Positions 27,392 to 35,552 of a stretch of 64,000 bases of DNA are shown here, in pieces. The notes under the pieces are model-generated. The model was given only the letters and a program-made list of their open reading frames with translations. It did no database searches and had not been told where the DNA came from. The stretch is taken from contig NZ_SMBP01000008.1 of the NCBI RefSeq assembly GCF_004341945.1, positions 1 through 64,000 on the forward strand, in the 5' to 3' direction. How positions within the stretch are numbered: position 1 is the first letter of the stretch; the number at the start of each line of letters is the position of its first letter. Made by a program: the position numbers and the translations under genes. This stretch comes from Longicatena caecimuris (GTDB lineage Bacteria > Bacillota_I > Bacilli_A > Erysipelotrichales > Erysipelotrichaceae).

Positions 27392-27424
27392 TGTGACTTG
27401 TCTGTGACTTTTGTTTACTATAGT
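27392..27424 (+). promoter_or_regulatory. SARP-type direct repeats and -10, unit 3
   Basis: TGTGACttgtcTGTGAC: identical hexamers at 27392 and 27403, 11 bp apart. TACTAT (27416) or TATAGT (27419) lies 7-10 bases further on. The sequence after the repeats (TTTTGTTT) resembles that of unit 1 (TTTGTTTT). Confidence 0.7.
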
Positions 27425-27463
27425 ATATATGTAGAAAGGTGTAATCGAACAGGAGGGGTAGCA

Positions 27464-28105
27464 ATGAAGAAAAAAGTCTTACTTGCAATAGCAGCTCTTC
27501 TTTTATTGGTTTTTGTATATCAAGGTTCCTTGGCTTTTTTCCGTAAAGAAAAAGGAGTCAGTACTCCTATCAGTGCGAAGACACTTGGTATCGAATTAAT
27601 TGATCATACAGATGATACAAGAGCAGAAATGACAGCTGAAGGCTATACCTTTAAAAACGTGATGCCCAATGATGCATTGCATCGTGAAGTATGTGTGAAG
27701 AATGTAAAAGAAAAGAATTTATATGTGAGAATCACCGCAACACGTTACTGGAAAGATCGTGATGGCAAAAAAGTAAAGGGTAGTGATGCATCCTTAATTC
27801 AACTGGTGACAGCGCAACCAGAAAATTGGATTATTTTGGATGATGGCAAAGCAAGCAATCATGAAATAGTATATTTCTATTATAAGAAACCCATTTTGCC
27901 ACAAGATCAATCTGATAATGTAATTGATCGTATTGTGTTAAGTGAAGATATTAAAGGTGAAGAATATCAGGAATATCAGGCTTACCTGCATTTGCAGGCA
28001 GATGCTATTCAAGATGTCGTTGCACAAGAGGCTATTTTAGCTGAATGGGGAATTGAAGCTACTTTTGATAAGCAGGGCAATATCACTTCCATTGAAGAAC
28101 AGTAA
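27464..28105 (+). CDS. SipW-dependent TasA-like protein 6 (divergent)
   Basis: Start at 27464 after AGGAGGGG. The 213-residue protein has a signal region QGSLAFFRKEKGVSTPISAK, a diverged version of the SipW pattern, then NVMPNDALHREVCVKNVKEK and LYVRITATRYW, the same PN/PG turn and strand order as the other TasA-like proteins. First gene of unit 3, so it travels with the two anchored proteins and may join the fibre to them. Confidence 0.78.
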   Translation: MKKKVLLAIAALLLLVFVYQGSLAFFRKEKGVSTPISAKTLGIELIDHTDDTRAEMTAEGYTFKNVMPNDALHREVCVKNVKEKNLYVRITATRYWKDRDGKKVKGSDASLIQLVTAQPENWIILDDGKASNHEIVYFYYKKPILPQDQSDNVIDRIVLSEDIKGEEYQEYQAYLHLQADAIQDVVAQEAILAEWGIEATFDKQGNITSIEEQ

Positions 28106-28119
28106 GGAGGATGCTATAT

Positions 28120-28779
28120 ATGAAAAAATTATGTATCATACCAGGTATACTGTTGTTTATGTTGTTTTTAATGCCTATCCATGCCAATGAAACACAAGGA
28201 CTTGTGTTTGATGGTGATGCAAATGAATTTATCGTTCAAGAAAATAATACCAAGGGATTTGAGGATATGATGCCTGGTGAAACCAGAACATTTGTGATTC
28301 AGCTGACCAATCAGGATTATCGCGAAATGAGTTATTATGTGAAAGCTGAAAACTCTAAAACCTTAGGGAAGGACGTTGTATATGATGTAACGTTTTTAAA
28401 TAATTCTGAAACTTTCTTTAAAGCGCGTGTAGGAGGGCCGAAAGCGAAAGGAATACCTACATTAGAAGAAAACTATTTGTTAAAGAAGTTAAAAAAAGGG
28501 GAAAGCAGTACGGTAGAAATTCAAGTTCATCTGGATGGAACCTCTATGGATAACACCTATCAGGGAACACAGGGTGATCTGGGGCTGGTATTCAGTGTGG
28601 AATTTGATGAAAATAAACCGGTGGATAAGGTGATTGATACCATCGCCAATATTACTGGTGTTAAAACAGGCGATGTTACGCGACTTGGGGCCATCCTTGC
28701 AGTATTTTTAGGAAGTGCCATATTCGTAATTTTGTTATTGGTTAAGAGAAGAAAAGAAAGGGATGATGAGCATGCATAA
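28120..28779 (+). CDS. membrane/wall-anchored surface protein of the fibre locus
   Basis: Start at 28120 after AAGGAGG. The 219-residue protein has a cleavable signal peptide (ending PIHANE), an immunoglobulin-like domain (MMPGETRTFVIQLTNQDYRE ...) and, near its C-terminus, GVKTGD followed by a hydrophobic helix and KRRKERDDE. The order motif-helix-positive tail is that of a sorting signal; VKTGD-like motifs occur in place of LPXTG in some Bacillota, so sortase anchoring is possible. Its end overlaps the next gene. No sortase gene is in the locus. Confidence 0.75.
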   Translation: MKKLCIIPGILLFMLFLMPIHANETQGLVFDGDANEFIVQENNTKGFEDMMPGETRTFVIQLTNQDYREMSYYVKAENSKTLGKDVVYDVTFLNNSETFFKARVGGPKAKGIPTLEENYLLKKLKKGESSTVEIQVHLDGTSMDNTYQGTQGDLGLVFSVEFDENKPVDKVIDTIANITGVKTGDVTRLGAILAVFLGSAIFVILLLVKRRKERDDEHA

Positions 28780-29569
28780 AGCGATGAAACTTTGTTCTTT
28801 CCTTTTTAGCTGTCTCTTATGTATGAATATATGTGTGGTACAGGCAGCAAGCTATGAAATCAGTTTTCGCGGTGGTGTGAATGGTACGGTAGAAGGGCAA
28901 AAGAGTGTAACCTATACCGTAGAGGAAAATAGCAAATTTCCTGATGAACCACAGGTAGAAGCAAAAGATGGCTATGTATTTGTCGGCTGGAATAAACAAT
29001 TGCCTGAAGTTGGCTCTTTGGTAAATGGAAAAGAAGTCTATGTGGCCAGATATGCTGCTGTGGTATCCGGTATCCGTTACACAGTTCACTATGTAAATGA
29101 GATAGGTGTTGATATTGCGACACAAAGAACGATGGTGGCAGAGGAAGGCAATGAAGTCACACTTAGAGCAAAGGTAATTGCAGGATATGAAAGCAAAGAA
29201 AAACAAAGAAAGGTCATTGTTGATAAGGAACATCATGTCTTCAAATTTGTATATAAACTGATAGATAAAGATGCTGTGGATAAGAATGCAAATCAAAATC
29301 AACAAACGCAACAGACAACCGGTACAGAAACTAGCCAAGTGAGTGGACAAGAGCAAACCGTTGATAAGGAAACAGATGCAGTAAATGGGAATACGAAAGA
29401 TGAAATAAAAACGGAAAAAGAAGAAGAGAATAAAACACCGTTGGCAGGTTTGTTCGGTAATGATCATAGTAATATAGGATATCTTGCGGCAGGAGCAGGT
29501 TGCCTTCTGTTTCTGATCTTATTGTTCTTTTGGAAAAAACGAAAGAAAGAAAAAGAAACGCAACAGTAA
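28772..29569 (+). CDS. membrane-anchored InlB/MucBP-like surface protein
   Basis: Start at 28772 is 9 bases from AAAGGG and overlaps the upstream stop by 8 bases. The 265-residue protein has a signal peptide (ending VVQAAS), two small beta modules (GTVEGQKSVTYTVEENSKFP with GYVFVGW, an InlB B-repeat-like pattern, then VHYVNEIGVDIA, MucBP-like), a Gln/Thr/Glu-rich stalk and a C-terminal membrane helix (about 228-252) with WKKRKKEKE. There is no LPXTG. It is probably the membrane base or a wall-spanning stalk of the surface assembly. Confidence 0.78.
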   Translation: MHKAMKLCSFLFSCLLCMNICVVQAASYEISFRGGVNGTVEGQKSVTYTVEENSKFPDEPQVEAKDGYVFVGWNKQLPEVGSLVNGKEVYVARYAAVVSGIRYTVHYVNEIGVDIATQRTMVAEEGNEVTLRAKVIAGYESKEKQRKVIVDKEHHVFKFVYKLIDKDAVDKNANQNQQTQQTTGTETSQVSGQEQTVDKETDAVNGNTKDEIKTEKEEENKTPLAGLFGNDHSNIGYLAAGAGCLLFLILLFFWKKRKKEKETQQ

Positions 29570-29575
29570 TTGATA

Positions 29576-29609
29576 AATAGCCATCCTCTTTAACAGATGG
29601 CTATTTTTT
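29576..29609 (+). terminator. terminator ending surface unit 3
   Basis: AATAGCCATC / GATGGCTATT stem of 10 bp with a 10-base loop and a T run. Confidence 0.85.
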
Positions 29610-29720
29610 AGGTTAAATTTAGCTAATGATTTTTTAAACAGATAACTGCTGAAAAACACTTTCTCATTCATGAAGTTCGTGGTAAAATAAAAAGATATAA
29701 AGCATAAGGAGGAATCACAT

Positions 29721-30296
29721 ATGAAGGTGCCGCAGCTGATTACTGAATCTTATCTCAGTAAATGGAAAACAAACAGTTTTTTATCGGCGATGCTATGGGC
29801 TGCCATGGGATTAGTGTTGATCGTTATACGTGATCAGGTGCATTATTCAACCTGTTATCTGTTAGGACTCATTCTGTTGATACAAGGAATACCGCATTTA
29901 TTTCTCTTCATCATAGAAGAAGAAAAGCATATCTTTTCGATATCTTCTTTAATAAATGGGATTCTGATAAGTTTTTTAGGAATTTGGGCATTGACCTTAC
30001 CACAAGAAGTGGAACAGGATATTCCCAATGTTATAGCCTTTGTGACCTTATTACATGGCATAAAGGATATTGCTTTATCGAAACGCATTCGTTATTTAGA
30101 AAAACGTAGTGGCAATATTGCCATGGGGATCAGTATCTTTACTATTTTTTGTTCCTTATTAATTTTATTTTTGCCTTTAGAGGAAACTGGAATTGTTTCG
30201 ATATGGTCCGGCTCTTTGTTAATTCTGGATGGCATCAGTGATTTCTGGATGTGGAGTGTGTTGACAACAAAAAGTAATGAACATAGAGGTATTTAA
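29721..30296 (+). CDS. HdeD/DUF308 family membrane protein
   Basis: A 191-residue protein beginning after AAGGAGG. Six hydrophobic segments in three hairpin pairs, with the spacing of the HdeD (DUF308) family. HdeD was first described in acid resistance in Escherichia coli, but the general function of this family is unclear. Single gene with no TGTGAC repeats in front, so not part of the fibre regulon. Confidence 0.8.
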   Translation: MKVPQLITESYLSKWKTNSFLSAMLWAAMGLVLIVIRDQVHYSTCYLLGLILLIQGIPHLFLFIIEEEKHIFSISSLINGILISFLGIWALTLPQEVEQDIPNVIAFVTLLHGIKDIALSKRIRYLEKRSGNIAMGISIFTIFCSLLILFLPLEETGIVSIWSGSLLILDGISDFWMWSVLTTKSNEHRGI

Positions 30297-30338
30297 AGCT
30301 GTTTAAATGGATAGTTATGTGAAAAGGGACTTGTTTCG

Positions 30339-30823
30339 GGCTCTAAATTAACGTGGGGTTTCAAAAAAGAAGTAATAAGGTTCGGAAATGAATAAATTAC
30401 TTCTTTTTTAAAGGCTGCTTATAGTATGCCCGGAAGGCAGGAAGGGATTTGATTCAAAAAATATCTGCCACATATAGCGCACACAAAGTGTCTGGCACGA
30501 TAGCGGATCAGACAAGAACGGCTGTTCAGCGCAGAATGGGTAATAGATTTAGTTTTATAGTCTTTAATATGTGTAGGAGAAAAACCACAGGAAGGACAGC
30601 TAAACTTTTTAGATACGAGAGTAATATCGATAATCAAAGAACCGTTTTCACTTCGAGAAGAGGATAAAACATCTTTTTGAGGTATATTCAATAAATCTGT
30701 TATAATATCCATAGTGGAAAACTACTCCTTTCGTTAAGAATAATGTTTGACAACGATATTCTACAACGAAAGGTTTTTTGTGAAATGAACAAAAGAACCC
30801 ATCCCACAATAATTTAAATATCC
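30339..30823 (-). mobile_element. internally deleted ISL3-family insertion sequence
   Basis: Imperfect terminal inverted repeats GGCTCT..AAATTAACGTGGGG (from 30339) and, on the other strand, GGATATTTAAATTATTGTGGGA (from 30823) bound a 485-base remnant holding only the first 97 codons of a transposase. TTGTTTC is found just outside both ends (30331-30337 and 30825-30831), extended to CTTGTTTC/TTTGTTTC, consistent with the 8-bp target duplication of ISL3 elements with one later change. Full elements are about 1.4 kb, so most of the transposase has been lost. Confidence 0.72.
30419..30712 (-). pseudogene. ISL3-family transposase, N-terminal fragment
   Basis: Ninety-seven codons carrying the N-terminal zinc ribbon of ISL3 transposases: CPSCGF, then HFVCAICGRYF. 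Full-length proteins are more than 400 residues with a DDE domain, none of which remains. A stop follows LPGIL, then 80 bases to the IS end. Confidence 0.82.
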
Positions 30824-30833
30824 TTTGTTTCCC

Positions 30834-30878
30834 TTTTTTCTTTTGAAGAAAAAGATTACATATGTTCTACGCAATCTA
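30834..30878. repeat. 45-bp direct repeat, left copy
   Basis: Matches 38158-38202 at 43 of 45 positions, ending CTACGCAATCTA. The right copy lies within an intact 43-codon gene; this left copy is a fragment of the same gene, placed between the IS end and the decayed TOPRIM gene. Confidence 0.85.
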
Positions 30879-30888
30879 AATATCGAAT

Positions 30889-31903
30889 ATGTCTTATATC
30901 AAGCTTGAATTATTAAACAAAATCAAGAAAGTTGATTTACTTACTTGTTAAATTATCAGTCAGAGCGATTAAAAAAGATATCACATAATACTTTTTGTAT
31001 AAGAGATCATGATAGTTTGCATATATCGAATGGATTATGGAATTGACAGTCTATGGAAATCGGAGGCAGATTAGCATTAGATTTTTTAATCAAAGTCGAC
31101 GGTTATTCATTTATGGAAGCAGCTGAATTAATTGCAAGAAGCCTATCATTAAAAGAACCAAAATACATTCCTTATTCAGAAAAAGAAAGAGATCGGAAAT
31201 TACAAAAGCCATTGCCTGAAAAAGATAATCAAATGGCAATCTATTATTTATTGAGCCAAGGAATTTCATACGATGTCATTTATTATTGTATCACTCACTA
31301 TCTTATTTATCGGTCTGTTTACCATAATCTTGAAACAGATAGAATATTTAGTAATATAGAATTTGTAGGGTATGAAAAAGAAACGCAGAGGATGCGACAT
31401 ATTGCATTGAGAGGTATAAATAATAACTTCATAGGTGACGCTACTGGAAGTGATAAGAGATTTTCTTTTTGTATAGAATCTGATCCTAATTGCCGTATAG
31501 TACATGTATGTGAAGCACCGATTGATGTGTTATCTCAAGCTACACTGCTTACTTTAGAAAATAAGAAGTTTAATCAAGATCATATTCTTTCGTTAACTAG
31601 AATTTATTGTTTAAAAAATGAAAACAAAGAAATTAAAATTTCTGTTGCACTGAATCAATTTTTAATAGATCATCCTCTGGTTGACAATATCATATTTCAT
31701 TTGGATTTAGATTGTACAGGACGAATGGCTATAAAAATTATTATAGAAAATATGGAATTAAGATGCTTACGTACAAATGCTATGATGAACCACCCCAGTA
31801 TTATAAAGATAGAAATGATAGCCTTAGTATAAGATTATGGATTTTTAGGTCAAAATCAAAAGTTAAGAAAACAAAAGACTTTAATAAAGATGAACTTTCT
31901 TAA
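30889..31903 (+). pseudogene. decayed DUF3991/TOPRIM (CHC2-type) primase-like gene of a conjugative element
   Basis: The reading frame can be rebuilt across three lesions. It begins MSYIKLELLNKIKKVDLLT at 30889; a frameshift near 30943 leads to NTFCIRDHDSLHISNGLWN, then a TGA at 31044-31046 (probably once TGG) and GGRLALDFLIKVDGYSFMEA. The body continues through a TOPRIM-like HVCEAPIDVLS and FHLDLDCTGRMA, and a second frameshift near 31765 moves to CYDEPPQYYKDRNDSLSIRL. This is the order of DUF3991/TOPRIM proteins found in integrative conjugative elements. The longest intact part is 31053-31832 (259 codons). It marks the island as the remains of such an element. Confidence 0.8.
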
Positions 31904-32077
31904 GAGAGCATAGATATATATAAGTAGCGATATGAATCTTATGTTCCCTTTAATATGTTATGTAAATGTGATAAACTATAGTTAGTGGATTATAATAGTA
32001 AAATTTAAAAAATTCATAATAAATATAAAGATTTTTTTAATCATATGACCTATTATTGATAACACAGGGAGGAAATT

Positions 32078-35000
32078 ATGGAACCGAAAGAATTATTAAG
32101 AAAATTGCATCCTGATCAATTTTCTGACTCTAAAGTAATAGACAAAATTGAATGTCCTAGAGATTTTTTAGATTTTTCAATTTCAAGATTATCTGAGCAA
32201 AATAAGCATTTTGACTTCGAAGAGTTTATACGAAAGTTGTTAGAACGAGAAATTTGCCCAAATTTAATAGAAGAAACAGGTCCAGCAGGTGGTGGTGATG
32301 GTAAAGTTGATACTGAAAATTACTCCGTATCTCCTAATAAACAAATATTTTGGTGGTATGGGCTTAATCCTACTAATGATAAGTGGGCTTTTGCATTTAG
32401 TTTAAAAAAAGATTGGAAATCAAAATGTAATTCAGATATAAAAAAAATAATTGAAACCAAACGCGGATATACTAAAATATTCTTTGTCACAAACCAAGCA
32501 ATCAAAAATAATATTAGATTAGAGTATCAGGATTTGAAAAAAGAAGAGACAGGCATAGAGGTAACTATATTTGATAAAACTTGGATTTTAGATAAGGTGT
32601 TACAAGATAAAAATTTAGATTTGCTGAAAATTTTAAACATCACTACACTTGTTAAAGAAAAACAAATTGGTATAAATGATATGAAAAAGCAAAAACGGCT
32701 TGAAGAGGTAGAGAAACGTTTAAGTGAGTATTCATCGTCTGGAATACTTAATCAAGATGTTCTAGATCTTGCTAATGAATCTGCAATCTTAAGCAGAGAT
32801 TTAGAAGAAAATGAAGACGTGGTTGTTGGTAAATTCGAACGGGCTTTAAGACTTTCAGGAAAAAAAGGAAATCATAAATCTGAAAACGAAAATTTGTATA
32901 ATTTAGCATGGTATTATCATTGGTGGTTAAATGATACTGAAAACTTTGAAAAATGGTATAGTGAATATGAATCCAAAGTCTTAGAAGGAAAGAATTTGGA
33001 TGAAATTATGGATTTAACAAATTTATGGACACTTTACTTTACAAGAAACGAAAGAAATTATGAAAAAACAAAAGATAAAACAGAAAAGCTGCTAAGTTTA
33101 TTATATGAGAAAGAAAATTCAATAAGCCGTGTTACTCAATTAATGGCTAAGACTAAAATTTGTATTATTAAAATAACGCTAAATGATGATGTTGATTCTC
33201 AATTTGGGCAACTGACAGCAATAGCCGAAGAAGCAGAAAAGTTTAAAGAATACAACTTTGTAGAGTTAGCAAAAATGATTGAAGTATTGCTACCTGTTTA
33301 CAATGATAATGAAAATTATAATTGCCTATATGAAACCATTACAGATAAATTAACAAATAGGCAAGGTGAAATACAAAGAGCAAAAATGTATGTGAAAAAA
33401 GCAAAACTTTTATCATCAAACTCAAATTATTACAATGCTATTAATTTATTAGGTAAATGTTTAACACTCCTATATAAAAATGAAACAGATGATAAACTTC
33501 TTGAAACTTATGTTAATATTGGTGGAAATTTTGATTCGATTGGTTTATATTATGCTGCCAAAAATTATTATATTGCTTCAATTACATTAGCTTTAGATAT
33601 TTTTTTAAGAGAAAATATTATGGATCCATTCTGGATCAAAATTGTAAATCGTGTAATAGATATTGAAATCCAAATGGGTAATGTAGAGGCATCAATACAA
33701 TGGATAGATATAAAAAATTTATTCTTGAATATCTTGTTTGAGAAAAATGAGCAAATAGATTTGGAAAAAGAACATGAATTTTTGATACAAAGAGATGCTT
33801 TGATTTCATCAGAAATTTTAAGCACAAAATTTGATGACTTTCAAATAATGGATAAAATCATTCATATTTGTAAAAAGAATGAATTAATCACATCTGAGGT
33901 AATGGCAAAATATGTGATAGGTGAATATGAAAATCAATTATTAAATGAATGTGAAAATGATAAGACGAAAGTTGATGAATTAGTCAGAAGTTTTTACGAG
34001 GATTCTTTATATCAAGAATTACCTAGTCCATCATATATAAACAAAAGAAGCAGTGAAATTACATCATCATTAAATGGCAATATTATATGTATTAAATTTA
34101 TTTCAACAAAATTATTGCATAGATTCGCTGAATTTTTAATCGCATTATTAGAAAATACATTTGCCACAATGTTCTTCTATAAAACTTTTATGCGGGGAGA
34201 TATCATTATTATCTTAGAAGAAAAAAATACAGGAAAATTCAGTATGAGATATTCTTTTGACGGTATAGACACTTATACGATAATTTTAGATTCATTAAAT
34301 TTATATGATATTTCTGTGGACAATCATAAAATTATAACTAATACTCTTTATGAATTATTAGTTAATATCCTAGCTGTAGGTTTCATTTATGACGATTTTA
34401 AAAAAACATTAGAAAAAATGCTGAAAGATGATGAGACATTTGAAAGAGGACTAAATCATACAAATAGCCTTTATAATCTTAATAAAATTTTTGGTAGTGA
34501 ATGTGAAGAATTTGCTATTCATAGGATTAATAGAACTTGTGAATGGTATAATGGCATTGAAATAAAACGAAAAGTGGAAGAAACTATTAATCCTTTTAAT
34601 GATGATAAAAATATTGTATATAGCGAACCTGAGAAAAAACTTTTTGAAAATATATCACAAGATGATTTCTATTCACCAGGACTTATAAAAAGCAATCATT
34701 GGGATTCGGCTGTTTGGAAAGGAGTAATGTATTTAGGAGATTTAAATAACAAAAATTTTATAAAAATTGGATTTTTGTTTCAGCAAGAAGGTGGTGCTAA
34801 AAGAGTTTTTCAAGATTTGATTAATGTTGCAACAACTGATGATAAATTCGGGAAAATTATTATTTCTTTCATAAAAGGAATTGATAAAAGCAGAAAATAT
34901 GATTATCGAATAATGGTTACTGGAAAGGTAGAATTACCTAAAGATAAAAAAGAAAAAATTATTATCAGTTCACCTTCAAGAATCCATACAATGAATTGCG

Positions 35001-35275
35001 ATAACGACAATAACTTTCGAATTCTAGAAGATATTATATCTAATGGGAACAATCCTAAAATATATATTTTTCCTGCTGTGTTAAAGAATAATAATGAAAT
35101 AACGCCTTTATGGAATCTTGAAATAAAGATAAAAGAAGTAAATATAAAAGATGCTTATAAAATAAGCAAACAAGATATTGAAGCTTGTTCCATATCGAAG
35201 AATGATAATCCAATTATTCCAAATGGTATAAAGAATGCTCCAGTAATAGAATTATTAAACATCAAAAATAATTAA
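32078..35275 (+). CDS. 1065-residue nuclease-like/TPR-like protein, candidate defence gene
   Basis: Starts after GGGAGG. Residues about 40-190 look like a PD-(D/E)XK-type nuclease domain: GPAGGGDGKVD at 69-78 (Asp74, Asp78), WAFAFSLKKDW around 104-113 (SxK in place of ExK), IFFVTNQAIKN and VTIFDKTWILDKVL. From about 210 to 780 the protein is helical with TPR-like pairs (for example YYNAINLLGKCLTLLYKNET and YYAAKNYYIASITLALDIF). The C-terminal 250 residues are not recognised. No Walker A or transmembrane segment is seen. The gene is very AT-rich with many AAA/TTT codons, unlike the flanking chromosome, and stands alone in a mobile remnant beside a toxin-antitoxin-like pair. A stand-alone anti-phage effector is the best guess. 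Confidence 0.65.
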   Translation: MEPKELLRKLHPDQFSDSKVIDKIECPRDFLDFSISRLSEQNKHFDFEEFIRKLLEREICPNLIEETGPAGGGDGKVDTENYSVSPNKQIFWWYGLNPTNDKWAFAFSLKKDWKSKCNSDIKKIIETKRGYTKIFFVTNQAIKNNIRLEYQDLKKEETGIEVTIFDKTWILDKVLQDKNLDLLKILNITTLVKEKQIGINDMKKQKRLEEVEKRLSEYSSSGILNQDVLDLANESAILSRDLEENEDVVVGKFERALRLSGKKGNHKSENENLYNLAWYYHWWLNDTENFEKWYSEYESKVLEGKNLDEIMDLTNLWTLYFTRNERNYEKTKDKTEKLLSLLYEKENSISRVTQLMAKTKICIIKITLNDDVDSQFGQLTAIAEEAEKFKEYNFVELAKMIEVLLPVYNDNENYNCLYETITDKLTNRQGEIQRAKMYVKKAKLLSSNSNYYNAINLLGKCLTLLYKNETDDKLLETYVNIGGNFDSIGLYYAAKNYYIASITLALDIFLRENIMDPFWIKIVNRVIDIEIQMGNVEASIQWIDIKNLFLNILFEKNEQIDLEKEHEFLIQRDALISSEILSTKFDDFQIMDKIIHICKKNELITSEVMAKYVIGEYENQLLNECENDKTKVDELVRSFYEDSLYQELPSPSYINKRSSEITSSLNGNIICIKFISTKLLHRFAEFLIALLENTFATMFFYKTFMRGDIIIILEEKNTGKFSMRYSFDGIDTYTIILDSLNLYDISVDNHKIITNTLYELLVNILAVGFIYDDFKKTLEKMLKDDETFERGLNHTNSLYNLNKIFGSECEEFAIHRINRTCEWYNGIEIKRKVEETINPFNDDKNIVYSEPEKKLFENISQDDFYSPGLIKSNHWDSAVWKGVMYLGDLNNKNFIKIGFLFQQEGGAKRVFQDLINVATTDDKFGKIIISFIKGIDKSRKYDYRIMVTGKVELPKDKKEKIIISSPSRIHTMNCDNDNNFRILEDIISNGNNPKIYIFPAVLKNNNEITPLWNLEIKIKEVNIKDAYKISKQDIEACSISKNDNPIIPNGIKNAPVIELLNIKNN

Positions 35276-35492
35276 ACTAGAAGTAATGGTTAACTTATTT
35301 TATTAACATTATTAAGAGATAAAAATGATATTTTTAGATATACCTGCAATGTATAATTATTCGAATGTAAATACACTATACCAGCAAGCACTGGATACGG
35401 ATAGCCATGTAGGCATCCTCCTTCCTTCCCCTTTTCTAGGGATAATCCCTATACCCTTGATGTAAAATATTTTATTGTCAGCTTTCATTACT

Positions 35493-35524
35493 CTCTTGAT
35501 AATCATCAAGAGTAATAGTACAAT
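35493..35524 (+). promoter_or_regulatory. promoter with operator palindrome for the HTH-DprA/PRTase pair
   Basis: TTGATA (35496-35501), 17-base spacer, TACAAT (35519-35524). A perfect inverted repeat CTCTTGAT-aatc-ATCAAGAG (35493-35512) covers the -35. A second palindrome TAGGGAT-a-ATCCCTA lies upstream at 35437-35451. The gene that follows has an HTH domain, so autorepression is likely. Confidence 0.65.
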
Positions 35525-35552
35525 ATATCTAAACAGAGAGGAAGCGAGTTAG

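Noticed and set aside
28817-29467. Minus-strand frame of 216 codons inside the InlB/MucBP-like gene
   Set aside because: Composition is the reverse of the plus-strand coding gene, which has signal peptide, ribosome binding site and anchor.
32078-35275. Interpretation of the 1065-residue protein as a STAND/Avs NTPase
   Set aside because: No Walker A or B motif was found between the nuclease-like part and the helical repeats.
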